A DNA stretch of 64,000 nt, from the NCBI GenBank assembly GCA_000158135.1, contig DS999532.1, positions 172,263-236,262 of the forward strand. Reading direction: 5' to 3'. Positions 8,932-18,260 of this stretch are shown piece by piece. The position numbers were made by a program, and so were the translations under genes. Positions within the stretch are counted from its first letter, which is position 1, and every line of letters starts with the position of its first letter. The stretch is from Rhodobacteraceae bacterium KLH11 (GTDB lineage: Bacteria; Pseudomonadota; Alphaproteobacteria; Rhodobacterales; Rhodobacteraceae). The notes under the pieces are model-generated. The model was given only the letters and a program-made list of their open reading frames with translations. It did no database searches and was not told where the DNA came from.

Positions 8932-10083
8932 TCAAATCGCCTCCCATACGGCATTGCCAGCGGACGATCGCAGGACGGCATCGACGAATGACATCCCGTG
9001 CACGCCATCCTCAAGCGTCGTCAGCAAGAGATCTGGCGCCGGTTCGAGACCCGATTTGTGCGCACGGATGGCGCTGGCAGCCGAGGTGTAAATTGTCGCA
9101 AATGCCTCCAGATAACCTTCGGGATGCCCCCCCGGAATACGGGTTACAGCATTTGCTGCCTCATTTGCCCCTGCTCCGCCGCGCGTCCGCAGCTGTTTGG
9201 GTTTCCCAAATGGCGTAAACCATAACCGATTCGGGTTTTCCTGGTGCCATTCAAGACCACCCTTGTCGCCGTACACCCGGATTGACAGCGCGTTCTCGTT
9301 GCCCGGAGCCACCTGACTGGCCCAAAGCATCCCCTTCGCTCCATTTTCATATCGCATCAGAACGGCAGCATTGTCATCCACCTTGCGCCCCGGAACAAAG
9401 GCGGTCAGATCAGCGGCCACTTGTGTCGCCCGTTGTCCTGTTATGAAGCAAGCCAGCTGATATGCATGGGTACCGATATCACCCATTGATCCCGCAGCGC
9501 CTGATTTCGATGGATCTGCACGCCAGGCCGCCTGTTTGTTGCTCTCGTCAGTCGGCTCGGTCAGCCAATCCTGCGCGTATTCGACCTGCACATGCCTCAG
9601 AGTCCCGATCGCCCCTTCCGCGACCATCTGGCGTGCCTGACGCACCATTGGCGTACCCGTATAGTTATGAGTCAGAATGAACAAAGCGTTTGCCTGCGCT
9701 TGTTCAGCCAGAAAATCGCGGGCCTCCTGTGCCGAGGTCGCCAGAGGCTTGTCGCAGATCACGTGAATTCCTGCCTGCAGGAATGCGCGCGCAACGGGCA
9801 GGTGCATGTGGTTGGGCGTGACAATCGAGACGACCTCAACCCCGTCCGATCGGGCGGCCTCGGCCAGTGCCATGTCCTTGTAATCTGCATAGCTGCGATC
9901 TGAGGATATACCCAATGTGGCTGCCGAGCGTTTGGACCGTTCGGCATCCGATGAGAAGGCTCCGGCAATCAGATTATATTCGCCATCAAGACGCGCTGCG
10001 ATCCGGTGCACGCCGCCAATAAAGGCCCCTTCACCGCCCCCGACCATGCCCCAGCGGATAGGTGGTTTGTAGGAACCGTTCAT
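8932..10083 (-). CDS. Gfo/Idh/MocA-family NAD(P)-dependent sugar dehydrogenase
   Basis: A 383-residue cytosolic oxidoreductase. The N-terminal Rossmann fold starts IRWGMVGGGEGAFIGGVH, a modified GxGxxG. The family's dinucleotide and active-site region follows: SIVTPNHMHLPVARAFLQAG then CDKPLATS (EKP-type motif with D for E), and later GDIGTHAYQLA with the likely catalytic His. Relatives oxidise inositol, glucose-type or amino sugars at a ring or side-chain hydroxyl. It overlaps the preceding epimerase gene by 4 bases and ends the locus-2 catabolic operon, so it probably acts on the sugar delivered by that importer. Confidence 0.85.
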   Translation of the reverse strand: MNGSYKPPIRWGMVGGGEGAFIGGVHRIAARLDGEYNLIAGAFSSDAERSKRSAATLGISSDRSYADYKDMALAEAARSDGVEVVSIVTPNHMHLPVARAFLQAGIHVICDKPLATSAQEARDFLAEQAQANALFILTHNYTGTPMVRQARQMVAEGAIGTLRHVQVEYAQDWLTEPTDESNKQAAWRADPSKSGAAGSMGDIGTHAYQLACFITGQRATQVAADLTAFVPGRKVDDNAAVLMRYENGAKGMLWASQVAPGNENALSIRVYGDKGGLEWHQENPNRLWFTPFGKPKQLRTRGGAGANEAANAVTRIPGGHPEGYLEAFATIYTSAASAIRAHKSGLEPAPDLLLTTLEDGVHGMSFVDAVLRSSAGNAVWEAI

Positions 10084-11141
10084 CTTTGCAGCCCCAGCAT
10101 GGTCCGGATCATCGCCTGATCAACCTCGCCCCCGGCGAAATCGTCAAACGCCTTGTCGGTGGTTTCTATGATATGGCGCGCGATGAATGGCGCGCCCTCG
10201 GCGGCCCCCTGCTCGGGTGATTTCAGGCAGCATTCCCATTCCAGCACTGCCCAGCTGTCATAGCCATGTTGAGTCAGCTTCGAGAAGATCGCCCCGAAAT
10301 CCACCTGCCCGTCGCCCAGACTGCGGAAGCGCCCCGCCCGGTTGGTCCAGCCCTGATAACCGGAATAGACGCCTTGCCGCCCGGTCGGGTTGAACTCGGC
10401 ATCCTTGACGTGGAAGGCGCAGATGCGCTCGTGATAGAGATCGATGAACTCCAGATAGTCCATCTGCTGTAGCAGGAAATGCGAGGGGTCATAGTTGATC
10501 CGGCAGGCCTCGTGGTTGTTTACCGCATCCAGAAACATCTCGAACGTGGCACCATCGAACACATCCTCGCCGGGGTGGATTTCAAATCCGATCGCCACAC
10601 CCTGATCCGCATAGGCATCAAAAATCGGGCGCCAGCGGCGGGCAAGTTCGGCGAAGGCCTCTTCGATCAGGCCCTGCGGGCGCTGAGGCCAGGGGTAGAG
10701 ATAAGGAAAGGCCAGCGAGCCGGTAAAGCTGACCGTGGTGTCGAGCCCCATGCGCCGCGCGGCGATGGCGGCCTTTTTGACCTGATCGACGGCCCAGTCC
10801 TGACGCGCCTGTGGGTTGCCGTGCACTTGCGTCGGCGCAAAGGCATCAAAAGCTTGATCATAGGCGGGATGGACGGCAACAAGCTGACCCTGCAGATGGG
10901 TCGACAATTCGCTGACCTCGACCCCGGCTTCGCGGCAGGTGCCGAGCACTTCGTCGCAATAGGTCTGGCTGTCTGCGGCTTTGTCCAGATCAAACAGGCG
11001 GCTGTCAAAGGTTGGTATCTGAACCGCCTTGTACCCCAGACCCGCCGCCCACTGAGCAATCGAACCCAGTGAATTGAACGGAGCCGCGTCATCCGCAAAT
11101 TGTGCAAGAAACAACCCCGGTCCCTTGATCGCACCTGGCAT
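10080..11141 (-). CDS. TIM-barrel sugar phosphate isomerase/epimerase (xylose isomerase-like)
   Basis: A 353-residue AP-endonuclease-2-type TIM barrel. Metal-binding candidates are the Glu in GFEIHPGED, the Asp in INYDPSHF, the His in AFHVKDAEF and the Glu in AVLEWECC, in the family order. There is no signal peptide, so it is cytosolic. Members of this group are often paired with Gfo/Idh/MocA dehydrogenases in sugar or inositol breakdown, and the next gene here, with a 4-base overlap, is such a dehydrogenase. The exact substrate is unknown. Confidence 0.8.
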   Translation of the reverse strand: MPGAIKGPGLFLAQFADDAAPFNSLGSIAQWAAGLGYKAVQIPTFDSRLFDLDKAADSQTYCDEVLGTCREAGVEVSELSTHLQGQLVAVHPAYDQAFDAFAPTQVHGNPQARQDWAVDQVKKAAIAARRMGLDTTVSFTGSLAFPYLYPWPQRPQGLIEEAFAELARRWRPIFDAYADQGVAIGFEIHPGEDVFDGATFEMFLDAVNNHEACRINYDPSHFLLQQMDYLEFIDLYHERICAFHVKDAEFNPTGRQGVYSGYQGWTNRAGRFRSLGDGQVDFGAIFSKLTQHGYDSWAVLEWECCLKSPEQGAAEGAPFIARHIIETTDKAFDDFAGGEVDQAMIRTMLGLQR

Positions 11142-11201
11142 GTGAACCTCCCAAATTGATGATAGCCCGAGGCCCGAACGGGCCCCGGATTGGTCAGGTG
11201 A

Positions 11202-12326
11202 TTACTTGCCGCCCCAGCGTTCCGGATAGCCGGGCATCTCATCGCAACCACACGCGGCGTAATGCAGTGGAGGCATTGCCGGATTCACGAAATCAGCCAG
11301 ATTGTCATTGGTGATTGCAGGCTGCGGCAGGTTCCATTCCGGTCCCGGGATCGCCTCACCATCCAGAATTTTCAGGGCCGCCAGAATGGGCGTGCGCCAC
11401 TGATAGGTCGGATAGGTCGGAGCGATGGTATTCATGCCGATCTCCTGCCATTTTTGCAGAAAGTCCTGCTGGTCTTCGCCGGTGACAATCGGCACATCCA
11501 GACCCATGTCTTCAAACGCTTCAATTGCCGCGACCGAGGTCGCGCCCGCATCCATCCAGACCGCGCCCAGCTGGTTGCCACGCTGGATATAATCCTCGAC
11601 AATCGCTTTGGTCTTGGCGCGGTCGCCATCGGTGAATTCCGCGCCGACGATGTTCAGACCGGCCTCATCCAGAATGCGTTTCGCCGCAGAGTAACGGGTT
11701 TCCAAAACATCCACACCTGGCAGGATGCGAAGCATCAGCACGTCCGAGCCTTCGGGTGCATTGGCCGCGATGAACTCACCGGACTGGATGCCAAAGCCGT
11801 AGCCGCCGACCGGCTTGATGAAGGTGACCGGGCAATCGGTGTTCACACCGCGGTCAAACACGATGACCGGCAGTTGCTCGCACGCCATTTCCACCGCGGG
11901 GGTCAAGGCTGCGGTTGTATTGGGCGAGACGATCAGCGCGTCACAGGTGCCACCAGCCAGCAGGTCCTCGATATCAGCGATCTGCTTATCGTCCGAGCCT
12001 TCGGCATCGGTCACGACGAACTCGGCGATGCTGTCATGCTGCTCCACTTCGGCCTGCATGGTGTTCCAGCCCACCACACGCCACGGGTTGTTCACACCGG
12101 CGTTCGAAAAACAGATCGTGTGCGGCCCGTCTTTTTTGAAGCCCGAGGTATCCGCCATCACGTCGCCATAATGCTGCAACCACGGGGTTGAAGCGTCGCC
12201 ATTGGCCGCCGCACCCAGCATGTCCTTTTGCTTGGCAAACTCGACCGGGTCGTCGAAATTCTGTGCCTGGGCTGGCAAAGCCAACGCCAGCGTTGTCAGA
12301 GCTGTAGCTGTAAATTTGTTGATCAT
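11202..12326 (-). CDS. periplasmic sugar-binding protein of locus 2
   Basis: A 374-residue family-2 binding protein with a signal peptide ending ALPAQA-Q. Core motifs are CFSNAGVNNPWRVVGWNTM, SPNTTAALTPAVEMA, PVIVFDRGVNTDCPV and VTGEDQQDFLQKW. The C-terminus is unusual: it ends CGCDEMPGYPERWGGK, with a CGC pair beyond the usual fold. It lies between the permease genes and the epimerase/dehydrogenase pair in one minus-strand operon. Confidence 0.8.
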   Translation of the reverse strand: MINKFTATALTTLALALPAQAQNFDDPVEFAKQKDMLGAAANGDASTPWLQHYGDVMADTSGFKKDGPHTICFSNAGVNNPWRVVGWNTMQAEVEQHDSIAEFVVTDAEGSDDKQIADIEDLLAGGTCDALIVSPNTTAALTPAVEMACEQLPVIVFDRGVNTDCPVTFIKPVGGYGFGIQSGEFIAANAPEGSDVLMLRILPGVDVLETRYSAAKRILDEAGLNIVGAEFTDGDRAKTKAIVEDYIQRGNQLGAVWMDAGATSVAAIEAFEDMGLDVPIVTGEDQQDFLQKWQEIGMNTIAPTYPTYQWRTPILAALKILDGEAIPGPEWNLPQPAITNDNLADFVNPAMPPLHYAACGCDEMPGYPERWGGK

Positions 12327-12358
12327 CGTCGTTTCCTCCTCTGTCGCATTTCGGGCGC

Positions 12359-13312
12359 CTATCCCCCGGATCGGCGTCGTCGATATCCGGCGATCACGAC
12401 CGCCGAGATCAAAATCAGGCCCTGCACCACATCCCGGACGGGTTTCGGAAAGCCCAAAATATTGAGCAGTGTGAACATTGCCTGCAACACAAGTGCCCCC
12501 GCGATGGTGGCCCCTACGGTGCCGCGCCCGCCCAACAATTGCGCCCCGCCTATCACCGCTGCGGTAATGGCCTGCAGCTCAAGCCCCACACCAACATCTG
12601 TGGAAACGCCGGCAAAACCGCCCAGCAATATTCCTGCAATCACCGCCGAAACCGAAGACATGACAAATGCCACAATCCGGGTCTCGGTAAGCGGCACGCC
12701 AGCCAGCATCGCGGCTTTGGGGTTGTCACCCATCGCAACCAGACGCTTCCCGTAGTTGGTGCGATGCATCAGCCACCACATCGCGGCGCAGACCACGACC
12801 ATGACAATCACCGCTACCGGCAGGATTTTGATCAGTGGCAGATCCTTGATCAGATAGCGGCCAAAAAACCGGAAGTTTTCAGGCAGGTAGCCCCGTGGCG
12901 CACCGCCTGACCAGGTCAGGGCAATCCCGCTGAGCGTGATCATCATCCCCAGCGTGGCAATGATGGATGGCACCTTGAGCCACGAGACCACGAGCGCATT
13001 CGCCACCCCCACGATCACGCCTGCGCCCAGCATGACAATGATCACCCACCACGTCGCGCTGGCATCTCCGTCCAGCAGGATCGAACTGCCAATGACCGTC
13101 AGCGTCACCAGCGCCCCCGCCGACAGATCGAACCCGCCCGAGTTGATGACGTAAAGCTGCCCCACGGCCAAAATCGCAATCGGTGCGGCCCGTTTGAGAA
13201 AGTTCATATACCCGGCAGGCTGCAGGAAATAGGGCGACAGGATCGCGATTGCCGCAAACAGCAGGATCAGCACCAGAAAAACCGGGTTCATTTGTTTCAG
13301 CCGGGGCATCAT
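12359..13312 (-). CDS. CUT2-type sugar ABC transporter permease (locus 2, second)
   Basis: A 317-residue polytopic protein with RbsC-like signatures: INSGGFDLSAGALVTL near residue 57 and LQAITAAVIGGAQLLGGRGT near 245. The C-terminus is basic (YRRRRSGG). It overlaps the preceding permease by 4 bases, and the two should form the heterodimeric inner-membrane channel. Confidence 0.82.
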   Translation of the reverse strand: MMPRLKQMNPVFLVLILLFAAIAILSPYFLQPAGYMNFLKRAAPIAILAVGQLYVINSGGFDLSAGALVTLTVIGSSILLDGDASATWWVIIVMLGAGVIVGVANALVVSWLKVPSIIATLGMMITLSGIALTWSGGAPRGYLPENFRFFGRYLIKDLPLIKILPVAVIVMVVVCAAMWWLMHRTNYGKRLVAMGDNPKAAMLAGVPLTETRIVAFVMSSVSAVIAGILLGGFAGVSTDVGVGLELQAITAAVIGGAQLLGGRGTVGATIAGALVLQAMFTLLNILGFPKPVRDVVQGLILISAVVIAGYRRRRSGG

Positions 13313-14274
13313 GCCTCGATCCTCCGGCTGCGCATGGCGTAGACCGCAACAGCGGCAACGATAATGACCCCACGCAGGATTTGTTTGGCAAAGGCGTCAA
13401 CGCCGGCAATGTTGAAGATCGAGTCGATCAGCGAAAAGATCATCACGCCCATCAGCGTGCCCCAGACCCCGCCGCGCCCGCCTGACAGAGCCGTGCCGCC
13501 AATGACGACCACGGCGATGGATTCCAGATCATAGACCCCGTCCCGCCCGATCCACGGCGCGCCCGAGCGCAACCGGCTGGCCAGATACAGCCCCGCGATA
13601 GTGGCGCAGACCGAGCAGATCACATGCGCCATGATGACAACGCGCGTGGTGCGCATTCCCGCCAGTTTGGCCGCATCCGGATTGCCGCCGACGGAATAGA
13701 TGTTCGAACCGGGTTTCGTGAACCGCAGAAACACCCACGCAGCGATGGTCAGACCGATCAGAAAGATCAGGCTGATCGAGATACCTCCGACCTGACCATA
13801 GGCGAAAACCTGAAACGCCTCGGGCACCTCACCGGCGAAGTTGTTGAACGTGGCGCTCAGCAACCCCTGCAGGATCAATGCCATGCCAAGGGTCGCGATC
13901 AGCGGGTTGACCTCGAACTGGGTGATCACCAGCCCGTTGATCAGGCCAACGACAACACCAACCGCCAGAACCGCCGCAACCGCAGGCAGCATCATCGACG
14001 GATCGCCCGACATGATGGACGACGCCAGCACGGCAGATACCGAAATCAAATTCGCCACGCTTAGGTCAATCGAGGCAATCAGGATGGCAAAGGTCTGGCC
14101 AATTGCGGTGATCCCCAGCGCAATCGAACGCCCCAGAAGGCCCAGCAGGTTTTCAGCCGTCAGATATTGGGTCTGCCCGGTCGCAATCGCGACGCCGACA
14201 TAAATCACCACCGCTGCCAGCAGCAGCAGGAATGGTGCCAGGGCGGTCATGTTTTTTGGCTTGGGAACCTTCAT
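13309..14274 (-). CDS. CUT2-type sugar ABC transporter permease (locus 2, first)
   Basis: A 321-residue polytopic protein of the RbsC/AraH family, with IASIDLSVANLISVSAVLAS replacing the commoner GGIDLSVG, and ESIAVVVIGGTALSGGRGG near residue 250. It overlaps both the ATPase gene and the second permease gene by 4 bases, a tightly coupled arrangement. Confidence 0.82.
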   Translation of the reverse strand: MKVPKPKNMTALAPFLLLLAAVVIYVGVAIATGQTQYLTAENLLGLLGRSIALGITAIGQTFAILIASIDLSVANLISVSAVLASSIMSGDPSMMLPAVAAVLAVGVVVGLINGLVITQFEVNPLIATLGMALILQGLLSATFNNFAGEVPEAFQVFAYGQVGGISISLIFLIGLTIAAWVFLRFTKPGSNIYSVGGNPDAAKLAGMRTTRVVIMAHVICSVCATIAGLYLASRLRSGAPWIGRDGVYDLESIAVVVIGGTALSGGRGGVWGTLMGVMIFSLIDSIFNIAGVDAFAKQILRGVIIVAAVAVYAMRSRRIEA

Positions 14275-15791
14275 GAGGTTTCCAGTTCAAGATGGGCCTC
14301 GGTCGCGGCATGCATGACCTCGGCCTCGCTGGCACCATATCCAAACTCGGCCACGATCTTGCCATCGCTCATCACCAGCACCCGGTCCGAGATACCCAGC
14401 ACCTCAGGCAGATCGGACGAGATCGCCATAACGGCAGCCCCTTCCTGCGCCAATTTGCGCATCTGGGCATAAATCCCGGCTTTGGTGTTGACGTCGATAC
14501 CGCGGGTTGGCTCGACAAAGATCAGAACTTTCGGGGCCAGCGACAGCCAGCGCGCAACGATGGCTTTTTGCTGATTACCCCCCGACAAAGACTGAATCTC
14601 GACATCATAACTCGCCGCGCGCAAGTCAAAAGCGTCAAAAAACTGGTCCATCTGGTCCAGCGTGGTCATAGGCGTGTTGTCCGGCGCACCCAGAGCGGTC
14701 GAAAACGCACGGGCCGATATCATTCCGTTATCACGGACAGTCTGCATCAGCATCAGCCCCTCGGCCTTGCGGTCGCCGGGCAGCATGGCGATCCCGGCTC
14801 TGGCTGCGCGGCGAGGGGTGGTCAGCGAAACCGGGTTCCCCTCAACGGTCACCGCGCCGGTGTCAAACGGCTCTACCCCAAATAGAGCCAGCGCCAGCGC
14901 CGTGCGGCCCGCCCCTTGTACCCCGGCAAACCCGGTGATCTGACCTGCACGCAGGTCAAGATCAATATCAAATATCCGGTCGTTCCCACCGCCACGAACG
15001 GTCAGCACTGCCTCTCCTACCTCATCCGGCGTGGCCGGTTCGGGATAGAATTGGCCAATGTCGCGCCCAACCATGGCCTCGACGATCTGGCCGGTTTCCG
15101 GCACGTCGTCGAAAGCCGCCGCGACCTTTCCATCCTTGATAACTGTAACTCGGTCCGCCAGACGGCGGATTTCGCGCATTCGGTGCGTGATATAGACAAT
15201 CGACCGGCCCTGCCCGCGCAAATCATCAACCAGCTGGAACAGAAGATCACATTCGGTGTCGTTCAACGCGGCCGTTGGTTCATCCATCACGATCACCTGC
15301 GCATTCAGCGATAACGCCTTGGCGATCTCGACCATCTGCTGCTGCGCAACGTCCAGTTCGCCGACCAATGTTTCCGGGCCAAAGCGGTGGCGATCCCCGA
15401 ACAGCGATAACACCTCCTGCGTTTCGCTCTGCATCCGCTGGGTATCAAGCAACCCCCAGCGGCGTGCGGGCTCTCGGCCCAAAAAGATATTCTCGGCCAC
15501 CGTTCGATCAGGCAGTAACGAAAATTCCTGGTAGATCACGCTGACGCCTTGGGCGAGCGATTCCAGCGGATGCTGAAACCGGACCTTCTGACCACGCAGA
15601 TAAATGTCGCCTTCTTCGGCCTGATACACCCCGGACAGGACCTTCATCAGGGTCGACTTGCCCGCGCCGTTTTCCCCGACCAGCGCGTGAACCTCACCCG
15701 ACCGCGCGGAAAAACTGACTGCGTCCAGCGCCTTGATGCCAGGGAATACCTTGGTGATCCCCTTCATCTCAAAGATGACATCGCCGATCAT
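14271..15791 (-). CDS. CUT2-type sugar ABC transporter ATPase (two nucleotide-binding domains, locus 2)
   Basis: A 506-residue tandem ATPase. Domain 1 has Walker A GENGAGKST, LDVAQQQMVEIAKAL as the signature region and Walker B VIVMDEPTAAL. Domain 2 has the family's modified Walker A (GVQGAGRTA) and LSGGNQQKAIVARW. Its Walker B reads VLIFVEPTRGID, with Val where Asp normally precedes the catalytic Glu, so site 2 may be weak. It drives the two permeases that follow and overlaps both neighbouring genes by 4 bases. Confidence 0.85.
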   Translation of the reverse strand: MIGDVIFEMKGITKVFPGIKALDAVSFSARSGEVHALVGENGAGKSTLMKVLSGVYQAEEGDIYLRGQKVRFQHPLESLAQGVSVIYQEFSLLPDRTVAENIFLGREPARRWGLLDTQRMQSETQEVLSLFGDRHRFGPETLVGELDVAQQQMVEIAKALSLNAQVIVMDEPTAALNDTECDLLFQLVDDLRGQGRSIVYITHRMREIRRLADRVTVIKDGKVAAAFDDVPETGQIVEAMVGRDIGQFYPEPATPDEVGEAVLTVRGGGNDRIFDIDLDLRAGQITGFAGVQGAGRTALALALFGVEPFDTGAVTVEGNPVSLTTPRRAARAGIAMLPGDRKAEGLMLMQTVRDNGMISARAFSTALGAPDNTPMTTLDQMDQFFDAFDLRAASYDVEIQSLSGGNQQKAIVARWLSLAPKVLIFVEPTRGIDVNTKAGIYAQMRKLAQEGAAVMAISSDLPEVLGISDRVLVMSDGKIVAEFGYGASEAEVMHAATEAHLELETS

Positions 15792-16636
15792 GCCCGCGCC
15801 CAGCCTTTGCGAATGAACGCGGCGCTGTCGTGAAACAATTGTGGGTGGTCATCGAACATCGGACGCCAGATACGGGTCGCGGCAGCGAGTTCAGGCACGC
15901 CGGCGCCAAATGCCTCCATCACCACCCAGCCGTCGAAACCGGATTTCTTGACGGCGGAGAAGACTGTGTCGAAATCAACCTGCCCCGTCCCGGGTGTACC
16001 CCGGTCATTTTCGGAGATGTGCAAAACATTGATCTGACCAGAGAGGGTGCCGATTGCGGCGGCCTGATCCTTTTCTTCAATATGCGCGTGAAACGTGTCG
16101 TACATGATCCCGAAAGCAGGGTGATCGACCAATTCGCAATATTGTGCCGCCTGCGCGGCCGTATTCAGGAAGTGGGTTTCAAACCGGTTGAGCGGTTCCA
16201 GCGCCAGTAGCATTCCTCGCTCATCCGCCTGTTCAGCCATCCGATGATGCGCCTCGGCCCCGCGCTGCCATTCCTCAGTGGTCGGCCCGCTGCCGGTGAA
16301 ATGGCCGATCGGCGCATGGAATGGACCGCCGATGGTTTCAGCACCCAGCGCCGTTGCGCAGTCCAATATCCACTCCAGATGAGCACGCCCGCGTTGCCGG
16401 ATAACCGGGTCCGCATGGGTAGGATCCGCATTCGGATCCGGGACAATCGCGGTACAGGCCCGCTTTAGCCCAAGTGCGTCCAGTTCCGACGCCAGCCAGA
16501 AGTAATGTTCGGGCGAACCTTCAAGCACCGGGATTTCAACGCCGTCATACCCTGCCTCTGCAGCGAGCTGGCAAAACTCCAACTGCGCCTTGTCGATCAG
16601 TCCACCGACGCAAAGCAGGTTCACACCCAGCTTCAT
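15788..16636 (-). CDS. D-tagatose/D-psicose 3-epimerase-like sugar epimerase
   Basis: A 282-residue TIM-barrel enzyme. The ketose 3-epimerase pattern is clear: LALEPLNRFETHF with Glu147, MYDTFHAHIEE with Asp180 and His183, VLHISEND with His206, and VVMEAF with Glu241. The Glu/Asp/His/Glu set fits the divalent metal site. By family it would epimerise a free ketohexose or ketopentose at C3, or isomerise a related sugar. It is the promoter-proximal gene of the locus-2 operon, overlapping the ATPase gene by 4 bases. The real substrate is not determined by the sequence. Confidence 0.8.
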   Translation of the reverse strand: MKLGVNLLCVGGLIDKAQLEFCQLAAEAGYDGVEIPVLEGSPEHYFWLASELDALGLKRACTAIVPDPNADPTHADPVIRQRGRAHLEWILDCATALGAETIGGPFHAPIGHFTGSGPTTEEWQRGAEAHHRMAEQADERGMLLALEPLNRFETHFLNTAAQAAQYCELVDHPAFGIMYDTFHAHIEEKDQAAAIGTLSGQINVLHISENDRGTPGTGQVDFDTVFSAVKKSGFDGWVVMEAFGAGVPELAAATRIWRPMFDDHPQLFHDSAAFIRKGWARA

Positions 16637-16677
16637 TTCCGCTCCTAAAATGTTCAGCCAAGTTCGTTTCGAATCTT

Positions 16678-16713
16678 ATGTAATCGATTTCATTTTGAAT
16701 GTAAACCATTACA
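16678..16713. promoter_or_regulatory. two LacI-type operator-like palindromes
   Basis: Site 1 (16678-16693) reads ATGTAATCGATTTCAT. It is palindromic around a central CG except at one pair, as expected of LacI/GalR-family operators. Site 2 (16700-16713) reads TGTAAACCATTACA, with TGTAA/TTACA arms. Both lie in the 110-base divergent gap between the epimerase operon and the lacI-type gene, where a repressor could control both directions. The boxes are read by eye. Confidence 0.55.
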
Positions 16714-16746
16714 CTTTCGCGTTTAGGCTGGTATAAGGCTCGTAAT

Positions 16747-17772
16747 ATGACCAGAAACCTACACAAAAGACCCACCGTCAGGGATGTTGCGCGCATGGCC
16801 GGTGTCTCGACTGCGACGGTCAGTCGTGCGCTACAATCGCCTGATATCGTCTCAAAGAAAACGCGCGATGCGGTGTTCGCTGCCGTTTCCGAAACAGGCT
16901 ACAGCGTCAATACTGCCGCACAGATGCTGCGCCGTAACCGCTCGGGGACGATATTGGTAATTTTGCCAGACATCGCCAACCCGTTCTTCTCGAAAATCCT
17001 GTCCGGAATCGAGGAGGTCGCGACGCAGGCAAACCTTACAATCCTGATTGGCAATACAAACGGTGAGGATGAAAGATTTGCAAATATCCTGGAAAACCTT
17101 CGCAATGGTCGCGCAGACGGAGCGCTTTTGCTGAATGGCTGCGCTCCGCCCGACGGGTTGCTGGCGGAAGGCGTTCCGGTCATTTCCATATCCGAACGCG
17201 TCAATAACTCCGACATTCCACATGTTGGCACAAACAACGAAGAAGCAGCCTACGACGCGACGAGGTATCTTGTTTCGCTTGGGCATCGGGCCATTGCTCA
17301 TGCTGCTGGTCCCGATGGCAATACGCTGACCGAAGATCGTTTTGCGGGTTATGCGCGGGCTATGGCCGAAGCAGGGCTGGATGACAAAATCAACAGGGTT
17401 CCCTGTGGCTTTTCCTTCGGCGATGGGCAGCGCGCCGCTCGGCACGTGCTTGCCAAACACGCCGATGCAACCGCTGTTTTCTGTGCAAACGATGAATCCG
17501 CAATGGGCATGATAAGATGTCTTCAGGACGAAGGATATGTTGTGCCGGATCAGATATCTGTGATGGGTTTCGACGACGTACCCTACGCGAGCATATTTCA
17601 ACCTGAACTGACAACTGTTCATCAAGCCCGTAACCTTATTGGAAAACAAGCCATGCGGATGCTGTTGGATTTTCTGAGCGATCAACCTATGCCAGTTTCC
17701 CCCACATTTCTGGAACATAGTATTGTTGTTCGAAACAGCACATCAGAACCGCTTGACTCAGGCTTCTCATGA
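16747..17772 (+). CDS. LacI-family transcriptional regulator of locus 2
   Basis: A 341-residue protein. The N-terminal HTH is VRDVARMAGVSTATVSRALQ, followed by the hinge LRRNRSGTILVILPDIANPF and a periplasmic-binding-like sensor domain (FCANDESAMGMIRCL, SVMGFDDVPYASIFQPEL). It is divergent from the sugar importer and catabolic operon and faces the operator-like pair in between, so it most likely represses that operon and itself. Confidence 0.87.
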   Translation: MTRNLHKRPTVRDVARMAGVSTATVSRALQSPDIVSKKTRDAVFAAVSETGYSVNTAAQMLRRNRSGTILVILPDIANPFFSKILSGIEEVATQANLTILIGNTNGEDERFANILENLRNGRADGALLLNGCAPPDGLLAEGVPVISISERVNNSDIPHVGTNNEEAAYDATRYLVSLGHRAIAHAAGPDGNTLTEDRFAGYARAMAEAGLDDKINRVPCGFSFGDGQRAARHVLAKHADATAVFCANDESAMGMIRCLQDEGYVVPDQISVMGFDDVPYASIFQPELTTVHQARNLIGKQAMRMLLDFLSDQPMPVSPTFLEHSIVVRNSTSEPLDSGFS

Positions 17773-17837
17773 CAGGGTTTTGAGGTCTCGATGTGCCATT
17801 GTGGGTTTCCAAACAACCTGAATGGAGGCGTCTCTGA

Positions 17838-18196
17838 AAGAGATGAGATAATTGGTCTGGATTTGCCGAAAGGGCGTTTTCAGGTGCATGCAGCGGATCA
17901 AACCGGTCGCGCCGTTCTTCGGAAGAAACTGGGCAGAGGTCAGGTCTTCGAGTACGGTGAAGGCGGCCTGCGGCAATCCGCATTGTTGGACGCGCGAGAT
18001 CAATCGTTTGGGTCACGAAGTCAGGCTGATCCATCCGGCCAACAATACGCTTTACGGCGGTGAAGAACCTCAGACGTCCGCGATGGCGAAGCGAGCCCGG
18101 GAACTATTGGTTCGACTGCGTACTCAATTGATCAATGCTCTGCGCGATCACCTTCGAAAACTCGGACAGGTCTACACCTGCACAACCAGTGCTTGA
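17838..18196 (+). pseudogene. IS110-family transposase remnant
   Basis: Pieces in two frames match the N-terminal half of IS110-type transposases: IIGLDLPKGRFQVHAADQTG with the first catalytic Asp, then after a frame change INRLGHEVRLIHPAN and RARELLVRLRTQLINALRDH. The segment that should carry YVKPFVKR...NDAADAEAI is deleted, and no C-terminal part follows. It is a dead fragment between the lacI-type gene and the aldolase/dehydrogenase gene. Confidence 0.75.
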
Positions 18197-18260
18197 GCGC
18201 TTGTAAACTCTCAGCGCTGGAAACCATGCTTGGTAACCGTTCGGGCCTTTCAATGGTCGC

